64,000 bases of DNA from Gnetum montanum (lineage: Eukaryota > Streptophyta > Gnetopsida > Gnetales > Gnetaceae). The translations under genes were made by a program, and so were the position numbers. The stretch is taken from the NCBI GenBank assembly GCA_015680685.1, contig MNCI01003851.1, forward strand, positions 378,244-442,243. The letters are read 5' to 3'. Positions 35,495-46,769 of this stretch are shown piece by piece. Under the pieces are notes generated by a model. The model ran no database searches. It was not told the DNA's origin and was given only the letters and a program-made list of their open reading frames with translations. Position 1 is the first letter of the stretch. The number at the start of each line of letters is the position of its first letter.

Positions 35495-35815
35495 TTGATA
35501 ATAGCTCTATGCATCTTTGCAATCATGATAAGACAATTGTACATGACATCATCATCAAACAATAATTTCTTCAAGCTTCACAAACTCATTATCATGAGGT
35601 GCAATCAAGGATTTTTTGAAGAATCGACTCAAAGAGACTATAATATAGATTGTGCAATGGGGGAGCTTGGCAATTTTCAAACCCTAAAAATTCTAAAAAT
35701 GATGTTAGAGTATAATAATGCTAATGACCTACCATCTTTCCTTCATAATCTAGATAATCCCATCAAGCTTTTTTCAAGTGAAGTGAAAAAAATCATTGAA
35801 TTCATCATGAAGTAG
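35495..35815 (+). CDS. 106-codon ORF, unrecognised
   Basis: One of the longest open frames in the AT-rich part. It reads MIIALCIFAIM then a Ser/Asn-rich piece and a charged C-terminus (SSEVKKIIEFIMK). No family is recognised and no start signal supports it. It may be the start of the gag-like relic that follows. Confidence 0.25.
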   Translation: MIIALCIFAIMIRQLYMTSSSNNNFFKLHKLIIMRCNQGFFEESTQRDYNIDCAMGELGNFQTLKILKMMLEYNNANDLPSFLHNLDNPIKLFSSEVKKIIEFIMK

Positions 35816-36629
35816 GAAAAGATAAAAAAAAAAAAGGATTCATTTCTAGATAGAAGAATCTAGGATGATAATCATATTGGAACAATGTCTTAACCTTAAT
35901 ATCACTATCATAGAAAAAAATCAACGATAGTCTTATATTTTAATGTTCATTTGATTAACGAAGATGAAAAATAGCTAGCTAGAAACATGATTAGGTCTAA
36001 TCATTTATCTCATCATATGCATAATATTAATGTTACTATTGCATATGCTTCAGAGCCTAAACCTATCTCCTTTGGGATGGATCAGCCAAGTGCTAGCGTT
36101 TTGGTTAGCTCTATTCCCATGTTTTATAAACTCTTTCTTCCTAAAAATACTACTAGTAATTCATATTTTTTGTTCCAATATCTAACCTTTTTCTTAGGTC
36201 ATCATATTCTATTCCTAATCTTCAACCTACTATTTCATCATTTTTCTCTATTTTATTTTCTACTATTATCACTCATTCCCAACTCAATCCATTTTAGCCT
36301 TATTACACACAACCTGCTCTCTTGTGTCTTACCTTTTCAATCTCATTTAGCTTACCCTTCTTACTAACATGTGGGATTATCATGCACCAATAACGTGTTC
36401 CATGTATGGCTATAAATAAGCTTGGATTACTTCTTTCTATAACCGATCCACAATTGTTGGCATTACTTAATGATGTTACGTCTCACCTCCAAAGTAATAA
36501 ATATAAGATAGAAAAATTTCTAGCTATGGAAGATGGTTCATCCACCTCTCTTGATTAAGTCCTCAATAACCCTGTCATTTTGGAGATCCAAGAAAGCATT
36601 TAGCAATGTTTAGAAATGAATGCATGATT

Positions 36630-36960
36630 TTTAATCCTTCTCCTTAGATTATGCCGAAGTGATTCTCCAATTCACTTTCTAGAAGATCACTTGAGTGGTA
36701 CACATCCTTGGCAAATGTCTGTATTACCTTCTTAGAATAGTTTCTAGCTACATTCATTAAGTGATCTAAGTTTAATGTGTCTTAAAGTAATAGTTTTATG
36801 TTCTTTATGAGCATGAAACTAGCTCCAAATGAGCCAATAAATAAGTTCATCTCCCAATGGATAATAGCTTCTTCAAAGCTACCTCATCATCTTAAGGAAT
36901 GTCATCCTCAAGATATATTTAAAACTATAGTAATTAACTACATTTAGAAGATGATGGCTA
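36630..36960 (+). pseudogene. Ty3/gypsy gag-like relic
   Basis: One frame reads DYAEVILQFTF, SLE, a stop, YTSLANVCITFLE, then SMKLAPNEPINKFISQWI and KLPHHLKECHPQDIF. The order W-x-tsL...F......K...NEP...FI..W......LP matches plant retrotransposon gag cores. Stops interrupt it. A Pro/Leu-rich open frame at 35987-36367 lies upstream and could be the gag N-terminus. Confidence 0.5.
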
Positions 36961-37599
36961 TCCTAAGCTCAATTATCTAAATGATGCATTCATAGATAGT
37001 AAGCATATTAAAGAAGCTATCATTTAAGATTGTGATAAAGAAGTCATATCAAAAAATAATAAAAATAATACAATTTCTAAATAAGAGAAATGATAGTTAA
37101 CTTTACAATCTTTCTCTTCTATTTCAAAGGAATAGATCAACATTACTCCCTCCTATTTATCTTCTTCAAATCACCTATGTAAACCTCCAAGAAACAAGGA
37201 CCAATAACAATCTTCTTAGAGATAATCACTTAAGGAAGAAGCAAGTGTATAATCAAACAAGGGTGCCATCACATGGAACTAATAGTAATGGATTCTTCCT
37301 AGAGATAAGAAGAAAATCATAAAGTTCAAAGTGATATGATTACAATAAGTACTATTAATACCATGAAACTATTGGACATGATACAAATAACTACAGGAAC
37401 TTGAAGAATAATATTCAAGATCCCATTGAGAACGGGAAGATAGGCATTGAAAGTGATCCATCAATGATGCATCCAAACAATTAGTAAATAAAGACTTTTT
37501 AGGATCCTTTTAGGGCTAAAAACATCATTTTTTATATTTTTCCTAGAAAGGAATTCTAATCATTCATTTTCAAGAAAAATATATGTCATTTGTTGGTTT

Positions 37600-38520
37600 G
37601 ATTAAACATACTATAGAAAAGACACAAGCTAGTAGATACCTAGAAGATAATTAAATGATGTAGGATAGTAGGGGAGAAAATCTATGACATCGTTGATAAA
37701 CCTACAGTGGATTACTATGCTATAGAAGTGGGACATGGCTAGATCCCAAAAAGCATACATAAAATATGTAGATAAAGCACTTCCTAAATCATTCAATTCT
37801 CTAGTAGAGACATTCATTTGACCTCATCAATGTAGAACATGAATAGAGAAAGTGATAGAGAAAGAAAGGGAGATAGCGGAAAATAAAAAGAGAAAGTAAT
37901 AAAAGTATGTAAAATTATTTTAGGAACATCACCAATACACCAATGGTAGGGTGCTATGTCATAGAAGTATGAAATGACTAGATTCCTAAAGCTAACCTAT
38001 TTCTTACCTTACTCATATGTAGATTTCACACCACCTAGGTCATTGTAGACTCAACACTCCCTCAATACATTAGTGAAGAGATACTTGTTCAACCTCACTA
38101 ATGATAAATATAGAGAGGAATGGAAATAGATGAAAATAGGTAATGATAGGAAGAAGAGAGAAATATAGTACAAGGAAGTAGAAGTGATAGCATAAAAAAG
38201 CAGTAATTAAAGAAAAGTAGAGAAAGAAAATAGTATATCATCCATATAATTGTCATGAGGATGATGTTATATTATAGAAGTAGGACATTGCTAAATCCTA
38301 CATAATATATGTTCAAGAAAGATTTCATATATATTGTTGTAGTAACCCCTACCTATCCTTCTCCAAAAATACCCTCAATCACATCCTCACATAAAGCAAT
38401 GAGATATTCACTCATTCAAAAGTCTTAGTAGTTGTGCTGAGCACATAGAGGAGAATGGGGTAGATATCATAGGGAAATAAGAAGAAAACAACTAGATATA
38501 TAGTAGAATATGAGATAGAG
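37600..38520 (-). repeat. Three diverged tandem copies, 240-310 bp
   Basis: A block with CTATAGAAGTGGGACATGGC recurs at about 37720, 37958 and 38272, each followed by a TAGATCC-like word, then AGTAGAGACATTCA-like and GAGAGAAA-like parts. It lies after the integrase relic (minus strand), where Tat elements keep a long repeat-prone spacer. Confidence 0.6.
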
Positions 38521-38779
38521 AGGAGGGTTATAGATGTAAAAAAATGTAAGAAAAATAGGGTTTAGAAAAAACTTGTTATCACAATGTAATATGTATCTCG
38601 TTGTAGTAGAGAAGAGCTAGCAAAAAATAAACTACCACTGAGTGAACACTCATTTAGTTTTGAATAACCAATAGGTTCAATGCTATTGTTTTGGTATATG
38701 TATTAGCACTTAAGAAAGCTTATGTTAATTAGATTTAGAAATTGATGTCGTTATAGATAAGAAAAAATGTAAGTATCAT

Positions 38780-40400
38780 TTTGTAGACACTGAACTACTA
38801 GGAAAGGACCCTGCCACTTAGAAGAAAACTTGGTATCTTGAGATTTTAGAAAATGATAATGGACCATATCACCTTTATAAATATCTCTAATTTAAACATG
38901 TATAGAGTAGAAATATTGAATATCTACTTGCTATTCATGTAGAGTAGCTTGCTGATATTTTTCAAGAAGATCCAATTCAACACATTGGATGTTATTGTTG
39001 TCCTGATCTAAACATCAATTACACAAAGAAACATAGAGAGATGAGATACATAACTCAGCTAGTAAGATTAACTCAAAATCATTGGTTAGGAAGTATGGAG
39101 TAAAATCAATAGTTGTAGAAAAAGTGGTACAATAGACACAAAGGACATAGGATAGCTATATGTGCCAATTGCATTGGATTTTATTGATCATTATATTAAG
39201 AAAGATGATGAAATTCTTTTAAATCTCTCTAATTTAAACATTTTTAAGATAGAAACACTTAATATATGCTTGATATTCTTGTAGATGTTGAAGAGTAGCT
39301 TGATAATGTACTTCAAGATGATTCAACTCAATGCATGGTATGTTATTATTATCCTAATCTAAGCACCAATTACATAAAGCAACATGAAGAGATGGGATAC
39401 AAAGCTCAACTAGTATGATTACTTCAGAACGATAGGTTAAGAAGTATGAGGTACAACTAGTAATTTTACAAAAAATGGTACAAAGAAAGGGAATGGAAAG
39501 TATTTAAATATTTCTAATTTAAACATGTCTAAAGTAGCAATGCTAAATATCTGCTTAATATTCATGTAGATGTTGAAGAGTAGCTTGCCGATGTTCTTCA
39601 AGAAGATTCAACTCAATGCATTGCATGTTGTCGTTATTCAAATTTAAACTAAGTATGTGGAGCAACATGGAGAGACAGGATAGAAATATTAACTAGTAAT
39701 ATTACCTTAGAACCATAGGTTAAGAAGTATGGAGTATGACTAGTAGTTATATGAAAGTGGTACAATAGATCTAAAGGGCATAGAATAGCTATATGTGCTA
39801 ATTGCATAGGGTTTTATTGACTATGATATGAACAAAAAGAATGAAAGTTTTTTTAATGGACTTATCCTAAGTATTAGACTAAGCATAATATGGTAATGAA
39901 AAGAATTTGGTGATCTGATACATGAAATAGAAATTAGTTGAATTCTTAGTTTTGAACTAAGGTTTGTTATTAGTTACAATTTGGAGAAGTATGCTAAAGC
40001 AAGTTATGATGTTGTTGAGGATGAAACAATAAATAAAGTAGGGCTTGTTGAAATGCAAAGAAATAGATTATAGCCATAGTAAATTATTTCATAGTATTCA
40101 ACATAAATTAGTGCCCAGCATATGAAGGAGGGCTAATAGCACCAATAAGATCAAAATTCCATTTTCAAAGGATCATGTGATTTGAGACATGTTAAGATTC
40201 TATAAAGAAATGTAAATAAGAGAGCCATGCATTTGGTAAGTATTGAATTTATTGACTATATGATAGATATCTTTGGCTAAGATTAACTACCAATAGTCCA
40301 TAGAAATGATGTGAGTAGCTAGAGAGCATGAATCTAAATATCCGCCATAAACTCCTAAGTAAACTTAATCAAGGACTATCCTAGAATTTTTAGGACTAAG
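38780..40400 (-). pseudogene. Integrase relic, element F
   Basis: Minus-strand pieces include YQMHGSLI (zinc-finger neighbourhood), FDLIGAISPPSYAGH at about 40150 (first catalytic Asp region), and, nearer the end, DIYKGDMVHYHFLK and KWQGPFLVV (GPY/F module, about 38850). The central catalytic core is badly decayed. The C-terminal part is present three times in tandem (38881-39845), listed separately. Confidence 0.65.
38881..39845 (-). repeat. Triplicated integrase C-terminal segment
   Basis: Three head-to-tail copies start at about 38881, 39222 and 39508 (ATATCTCTAATTTAAACATG or a close variant). Each includes AGAGTAGCTTG and TTCAAGA.GATTCAACTCAAT.CATT. The middle copy lacks about 55-60 bp (GGCATAGAATAGCTATATG...) found in the outer two. 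On the minus strand one frame of the segment reads VELDLLEKYQQATLHE, the region before the GPY/F module. Confidence 0.8.
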
Positions 40401-40679
40401 AAAAAATATAAGAACAAATATAAAAGAAACTTGACAAAGGATATTAGGATTCACTAATTAGAAATGTTGGCTATGTTTATGTAAAGCATTATTTTAAGTA
40501 GGCATAAGGTAACTAGGAGTTTTCTTAATAGTGAGGTAATAAGAAAGATCATTGTACTACTGATTATCATCATTTGTGTTGGTATCACTTATAAAAACAT
40601 TAGGATATTGCATGATATGTGTTAAGAAAATTAACTACACAAATTAATTTTGCATAGTGAAATGATCATAATGGATGGA

Positions 40680-41782
40680 AAAGGTTGCTAATGCATCAGC
40701 TAGCATGTTTTCAAAGTGTGGGATGTGGCTCAAAGCATGAGTAGAGAAGCAATAGAATAGCTCCTTAGCCATTTGTAGGTAAGGAACTAAGTGATGGGAC
40801 ATGCAATCATAGTAACCATTAACTTGATTTATGATGAAATGAGAGTCATCATAAATAGTAATAGTTTTTATTTAATTTTATAATACTAGCAATAGACCTT
40901 TTATTAGAGGTTTGTATTTGGCTACATTATTAGTGCAAGAAAATTCAAGCTTGTAAGCTCAATAACAAACTTATTTAGTAGAAATTATTAGGACATAGGA
41001 TACATTAGATCTAAAGAAATTATTTGCTTAAATGAAATAAAGAATAGCATCTGACTTCCTAACATTAGTGTGTAAGCTATGGAAAATTGAATTCCTGACA
41101 TTAGTGTGTAAGATATGGACAATGTTAATTGTGTTAGAGGAAGATATGAGATTAACTATATCTTAACATTTAATTAGGTGTTAAGATAGGAATCAAAGAT
41201 CAAACTCAACAAGAAAGGCCATTCAACATGCTAAGTAATGGTTTTTAAAAGGATTGTTAATAGTGACTTTAAATATGTTATCTTTGTAGATAAAAAAGAC
41301 CTTAGCATTGAGAAGATAATGTCTCGACTTTTTAAGGATGAAGAAAATAGTTAAATAAGACTTTTTGATGTCTGAGTACTTAGTCTCATAGTTTGAGAAA
41401 ATATGAGATATGTAGAATGTAGGAAGATCAACTACATCTTCTCACCTTTGAGATAACATTGTAAATATGAAATGATTGGATTTAGAAAGATAAAGGAAAA
41501 AAGGGTTATTTAATTTTAGAAAATTAAGAATGGGAAGATTGGTTAAGGATTCTTTGATGGATTCAAAGATATTTTGACACTCCTCATCTTAGATGAAAGA
41601 AGTGGATTTATGAAGCAAATAAGTTAAGGAATGAAGGTGATCAGTGAGATTGGAATGAAATAGTGGATATATTAAAGAAAACATTATAGCATATGCAATC
41701 TTAAATGTAATTAATGCAAGAGCTAGTATAGCCTTAACATTGTCAAGGTCAACAACTATACCATCTTAAGAAATGAGGTAAC
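40680..41782 (-). pseudogene. Reverse transcriptase end and RNase H, element F
   Basis: The minus-strand frame holds DGIVVDLDNVKAI at about 41760, then QNIFESIKESLTNLPIL, RHYLLNAKVFF, CTNNVAKYKPLI, ITIYDDSHFIINQVNG at about 40860 and HIPHFENMLADALATF at about 40700. These are the connection domain and both conserved RNase H blocks of Tat-type pol, in order. Stops and shifts are spread throughout. Confidence 0.78.
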
Positions 41783-42285
41783 TATTATATCCCATTTCTG
41801 GATGTTGATGAATATGATCATTCATAGTGTAAAATTTTCGTGCTGTGTAGAGATAGTTTAGATTGCTTGTTAACTTATAGAATAATCATAAAATAAGATT
41901 AAAATAATCATAAAATAAAAACAACAAAACTATATTAATAGAATTCTTAGCTAGATATACTATCAATGACATTGGATTATCTTCCTATGATACTTAGGAC
42001 CTTAGAGGTAATCCAACACTACCACCATAGTTAGGCCATCAAACCAAATGGGTGATCAGTTTCTTCTTTTCCTCATTCACTTAGCTCTTATCACTTGTTA
42101 ATCTAGCTTTGCAACTTCATGTTGATATGATCTTTAAGCCCAACCTTAAATGTCATTGGTTAGAACCTTACTCAGGGACTATTGTGAATAGTTACAACTC
42201 CTCATAATGAGGCACCCATTTTATTGAAGGTTAATTACATGATTAATTATAAAATTCCACCCTTAATAATGGATGGAACATTACA
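41783..42285 (-). repeat. 3' LTR of chromovirus E
   Basis: 503 bp, on the minus strand TGTAATGTTCCATCC to ...GGGATATAATA. It aligns end to end with 57585-58084. Confidence 0.85.
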
Positions 42286-42300
42286 ATCTACCCCCCTTAA
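42286..42300 (-). promoter_or_regulatory. Polypurine tract of chromovirus E
   Basis: The minus strand reads TTAAGGGGGGTAGAT just before the LTR start TGTAATG. Confidence 0.8.
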
Positions 42301-42539
42301 TAATTCAGCTCATCCTCAAGTGCTTCCTCTATGTCTAGCTGCTTAGAAATTAATCCTCACTATGCTCCTCATTTTTAGCTCCATTATTATCTTCATCATC
42401 ATCTGTACATATAAAAACTATGAATTAATCTCTTACTATTAGCTATTAATAAATATAATTCATTTCTAAATATCTTAAAGATCAAAAAGTTAAGGGTAGA
42501 TGTTGAGAATAAGATCATAGTTTTTCCAATTTTGTTGAA

Positions 42540-43180
42540 TAAGTTTAGTTAGAATTTAGAAATAAACCTAGGATTTCTATCTAAGGTGATTGATTTTGAA
42601 CACTCATATAACTGAAATATTTCTTGTACAAATTTTTGGGTATATTTGGTAGTTTTTGTAGATTTTAAAGCTATGAAATAAGTCATCTTCGATAGGTGAT
42701 TAACTACCACCAAAATTGAATCATTTCTTTTCTTAGTTACAAGTAATCCCACAATGAAATCCATGGTAATGTCTTCTCATTTCCATTTTGGGATCTTTGG
42801 AGGTTGTATTAATCCACTTGGTTTGTTTTGTTTAGCTTTTATTCTTTCGCAAGTTGAATAATTTTTAATGTATGTGGATACATAATTATTCATTCTAGGC
42901 TAGAAATAAAAGTTATGTATCATCACATAGGTTTTAATATATCTGGGATGTTTAGTATATGATAATTCATGGGCTTCATAAAATAACTTCAGTATTTAAT
43001 TTCCTTCTAGTCTACATACCCTCTATCACTTTATCAATAGACCATCTAGGGAAAGTGGTAATGAGGCTCAAAAATTATATTCGTTAAAATTTACTCGAAG
43101 TAAGGAACTTCTTTTATCCATTACTTGATTTCTTCTTTCATAGGATTTATCACACCATCAATCATCAGGTTTCACATTTC
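42540..43180 (-). pseudogene. Integrase relic, chromovirus E
   Basis: A 71-codon open stretch (42549-42764, minus) reads MDFIVGLLVTKKRNDSILVV, then VNHLSKMTYFIALKST and SKSITLDRNPRFISKF. It matches the catalytic core of plant chromovirus integrases (MDFI.GLP.....DSI.VVVDRLSK..HFI, with the second Asp in SDRDP; here DRNP). The zinc-finger part lies to the right and is broken. Sequence beyond the core, including any chromodomain, appears deleted because only about 250 bp separate it from the polypurine tract. Confidence 0.8.
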
Positions 43181-43189
43181 ACTAAGGAT

Positions 43190-44500
43190 GTTAGTGACTA
43201 TATTTTATTTCTAGAATATATTTAATTTTAAAATTATATTTAGCCAATAATTCTACCATTCTTCATTTTCAAGTATTCAAGATGGATTATCTCTATATGC
43301 ATTCTAGGCTTTCATGATGTGTTTTTAGTACAAATATTTTTCCTCAAAGATAATGTCTCCAAAACTTTAAAGCATGAATAATTGCTAGCAATTCTAGATT
43401 ATGGGTTAAGGAATTTACATTAGATCCTTATAATTTATGAGACTCAAAACATACCACTTTATCTTCTTGTGAAAGAACTACACTAATTCCTACTCTACAA
43501 GTATTTGTAAAACCTTTGAATGGTATTACTTCATCTATGATTCTTAGGATAGGCACCATTATTAACAACATATTTAGTCTTAGGAAAGCTTTCCTTCATT
43601 CTTTTATCAAACTTAAAAACATGTTTATCTTACAAGAGGTTGGTCAAGGGGGCTACCAAAATAGAATAGTCTTTAATAAAACATTGATAAAAACTTGTTA
43701 AAACCAAAATCCTCCAAATTTCTATAGTATTTTTAAGTTCTAGTCATTCCTGAACTATACTAACTTTTAATGGATCTACCTAAAGCCCTTGTTTAGATAT
43801 AATATGGTCCAAGTATAACACTTCTTTTTTAAATAGTTTGCATTTACTCAATATTTCCTTTAACTGATGTTTCTTAAGAATTTCCATAGTGATTTTTCAA
43901 TATTTAACATGTTCCTCTATTTCCTTAGAATAGATAAGAATATCATCCATAAATATGATAATAAATTGATCAATTAATATTATTCATAATTTCATGAATG
44001 TATGAGGCATGTTGATCAATTTGAATGGCATCACCACAAACTCATACAATCCATACTTAGTTTTAAATGTCATTTTTAAAATATCTTTCTCTTTAATTCT
44101 TTTTTGTTGATAACTTAATTTTAAATCAATCTTGGAAAAATAACATGATTTATTAATTTGATTAAAAATTCATAATCCTAAATAGGAGATAGATATTTTT
44201 AATCATTAACTTTTTTAACACCCTATAATCAATACATAACCTTAATGCATCATCCTACTTCTTATCAAATAAAACTGATGCACCACAAATGTGGGACACT
44301 TGATCAAATCTTCCCTTATTCTAATAATTGATTTAATTATACTTTTAATTTACTTACTTTTGAAGTAAAAAATCTATATGGGGCTTTTGAAACTAGTTAT
44401 GTATCAATAAAAATGTCAATGGCATTTTAAATAATTCTTTTTGGAGGTGATTCCTTAGTTTTACTAAATACCAAATCCTCATACTCTTCTATTTCTTTTG
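43190..44500 (-). pseudogene. Reverse transcriptase and RNase H relic, chromovirus E
   Basis: Minus-strand frames show DALRLCIDYRVLKKL at about 44240, AFKLINMPHTFMKL at about 44020, the catalytic box FMDDILIYSK at about 43945, GISVVLSQEDKVV at about 43475 (RNase H), and THNLELLAIIHALKFWRHYL at about 43390. The order and motifs are those of a chromovirus pol. Stops and shifts are present in every part. Confidence 0.82.
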
Positions 44501-44658
44501 GAATATCACTATTAGAAAGTTTCCTAGGTAGAGTTACTTTTATAACCAACATAGTAGCACTCTTCTTGAATAGAAATTTAAATTACTTAATAGATACTGT
44601 ATGAATTTGCTTCATTTTTCAATGAATTTACTTTGTTGTTTTAATCCCCCTCAAAATC

Positions 44659-45102
44659 CTAATTCCATAAGTGGTTGGTACTTTTAAAATAAAGGTTCAA
44701 AATAAGTAGTAATATCAAATTTTTGTAAAAAAAAAAATACATTCCTATGATTGCATCAACATCTCCTAATTCAAATTTAAAGAATTCACCGAAAAAAGAA
44801 ATATCTTGTAGGATAAAAGTAACTTCTCCATACGTCGTGTGCTTGCTTATAGTTGTTCCATCTGCAAGATCCATTCTATGAGCTATCTTGAAAGGCAAGA
44901 TTAAATTTAATGACTTAACTAGAGTTGATGAAACAAAATTATCACTTGCTCTTCTATCAATTAAAAATTTAATTTTTTGGCCCTTAATTGATCCTTCAAA
45001 AATTAGTAAAGAAAATTGATATTTTCTCAAACTTGATTTTGTTGATGCTAAAATATTCTTCATTGTGGCCATAGTAGTAGTTTGACTCTTTTCTTTGATC
45101 AT
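44659..45102 (-). pseudogene. Protease relic, chromovirus E
   Basis: A 147-codon open stretch with FEGSIKGQKIKFLIDRRASDNF, where chromovirus proteases have LIDSGASHNF; the Ser-Gly of the active site is replaced by Arg-Arg, so it cannot be active. LADGTTISKHTTYGEV and DAIIGM, both typical of this family, follow. A damaged CCHC zinc knuckle lies just upstream at about 45190-45150. Confidence 0.8.
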
Positions 45103-45109
45103 ATTTGAA

Positions 45110-45494
45110 TTGGATTTTTAATTCTTATATTGATTATTTCTTTGTATTCTTGCTTTTAATTTTGAACAATCCCACTAAAAGTGATCTTCAACACAAGTGA
45201 AATATCGAGATCTAGTTCTCTTAATGGGTGTCTCTTCTATCATCAATTGTCAAAGGGTTGTAGTTCATACTTGATTTGATATCCCATAATTCTTAGCAAT
45301 TCTATATGCTTCATCAACTATTTGTGAGCTATCTGCATGTTTCTAGGAATGCAATTGCTTATGTAGTCCGCCAATGAACTTTAAAGCCAACTCTTTATTA
45401 TCCTAATAGCTTACATACTAGGAGAGGTCACAAAATTTCTTATAGTACTCTTTTATGGATTGTTTGTTCAAGCATAATCAAATCACATCCTAGG
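45110..45494 (-). pseudogene. Gag relic of chromovirus E, distal part
   Basis: Minus-strand reading gives SIKEYYKKFCDLS, ELALKFIGGLHKQ and VDEAYRIAKNYG, the second half of a gag core. The first half is at 52592 onwards, across the Athila-like insertion; without the insertion and one target copy, FLSKET joins to DVI in frame (with stops). Confidence 0.75.
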
Positions 45495-45517
45495 TGATGA
45501 GGCATCAGTTGGTTGTG

Positions 45518-45741
45518 TCAACATAGCCTATTCGACATAGCCACTTCAAGGCAACTGCCTTGATGTAGTTGCCTTGACGTAGCTACTTTGACACAATCAC
45601 TTTGATGTAGCCTCCTCGATGTAGCTACCTCAACGTAGCTACTTTGACGTAGTAGCCTTCCTACAACTACCTCAATGAATCTACTTTGTTGTAGTTGCCT
45701 TGATGTAGCCACTTCAATGCAACTACCTCAATGTAGCCACA
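45518..45741 (+). repeat. 14-bp tandem array, 16 units, in 5' LTR
   Basis: Units follow TTGATGTAGCTACC or variants (TCAATGCAACTACC, TTGACGTAGCTACT). The 3' LTR has about ten units at 51624-51763. A 64-codon minus-strand frame here is only the translated repeat. Confidence 0.92.
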
Positions 45742-45812
45742 TCAACTAGGCCCTATCAATGCATGAAATGATGCATTGATGCAACCCTATCAACATGGTG
45801 TCCATTCTTGGC

Positions 45813-45820
45813 TATAAATA
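45813..45820 (+). promoter_or_regulatory. TATA box of element C 5' LTR
   Basis: TATAAATA in GGCTATAAATATGTGTGC; the same box is at 51835-51842 in the 3' LTR. Confidence 0.6.
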
Positions 45821-46569
45821 TGTGTGCTCTCACTATGTATTGGCATTGTTTTGTTAGAAAAGTATCTAAACTCTTGAAATTTTATTCCGTAGTCTTAGAG
45901 AATAGTTAGTAAGTGCCTGCAGTGTGGATTTGAGTTAGTTATATAGCATCTTATTTGAGTGGCAATGTACCTAGATACATTCTGTGAATGGTAATAAGAT
46001 TGAGATTGATTCTTATTAATTGTAGCACTTTGACTTAGATTAAATTTACTTTTAATGCAATTTGTATTCCATCTACTTAGTTAACATTTATATTTTCATG
46101 TATGTTAATGAATTAGTGAAATGTGTGTGACCAATTTTGAGCATAAACATGTATTTGCTTGGTAATCCCAACAACATTATTGCTTTGTTCACTTGGTAGT
46201 ATAGTGCTTTGTAATCCTAGTAGTGGATATGTGGGTTCAAGACATATATGACAATGTGTGAATGAACACTCATTGCCTGTAGGATAGTTTAGACTTTACT
46301 TTCCATTATTAATTAGTTTAAATAAATGATTTTTTATTATCGTTATGAGTAGCATAAGACCGCAACAACATCAATTATCATATGCCTCACATTGGACAAA
46401 ACCATACATGAAAAAGCTATCACTAGTTCAAGTGGGAAGACAATGAACTACAATAAAGGCATAATAATCTAGATGCCACAACTAGTCCCATCCACAAAAT
46501 TTGACTAGATCATGTGTGAACACTTATGATTCACATGGTTGGATGTACGTGGTACCTGTTGCTCATCAT

Positions 46570-46589
46570 TGGTGTCATTGTTAGGGATG
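46570..46589 (+). promoter_or_regulatory. Primer-binding site, tRNA-Asp type (element C)
   Basis: TGGTGTCATTGTTAGGGATG one base after the LTR. It matches TGGCGCCGTTGCCGGGGA apart from C-to-T and G-to-A type changes. Confidence 0.82.
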
Positions 46590-46769
46590 GTGCAAGTTAT
46601 CTAGATTAGTAATATCATGCTCAATTGTTGTAAACACATTAGTGATTTATCTTTTGAAAAATATTAAGTTATACACATAATTAACTAACAAAAATATCTC
46701 TTTCACAAGTGATAATTCATATATGGAGAGAAAATTCATTAGAGAACTAATGAGATATATACTAAATAA

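Larger units (their letters stand above)
38780..41782 (-). mobile_element. Tat-like element F, distal pol part
   Basis: On the minus strand: end of reverse transcriptase (from 41782), RNase H, integrase, then spacer. The reading continues on the other side of the chromovirus, at 58085-58740. Removing the chromovirus and one target copy joins the reverse transcriptase in frame. Ends of the element were not found. Confidence 0.75.
45495..46568 (+). repeat. 5' LTR of Athila-like element C
   Basis: 1074 bp, TGATGAGGCATCAG to TTGCTCATCA. A TATA box (TATAAATA) is at 45813. An array of sixteen 14-bp units fills 45518-45741, upstream of the TATA box. Confidence 0.9.

Noticed and set aside
35495-37480. 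Endogenous pararetrovirus
   Set aside because: No coat, movement or reverse transcriptase motifs; the recognisable part fits Ty3/gypsy gag.
45518-45712. 64-codon minus-strand ORF
   Set aside because: A direct translation of the 14-bp LTR array.
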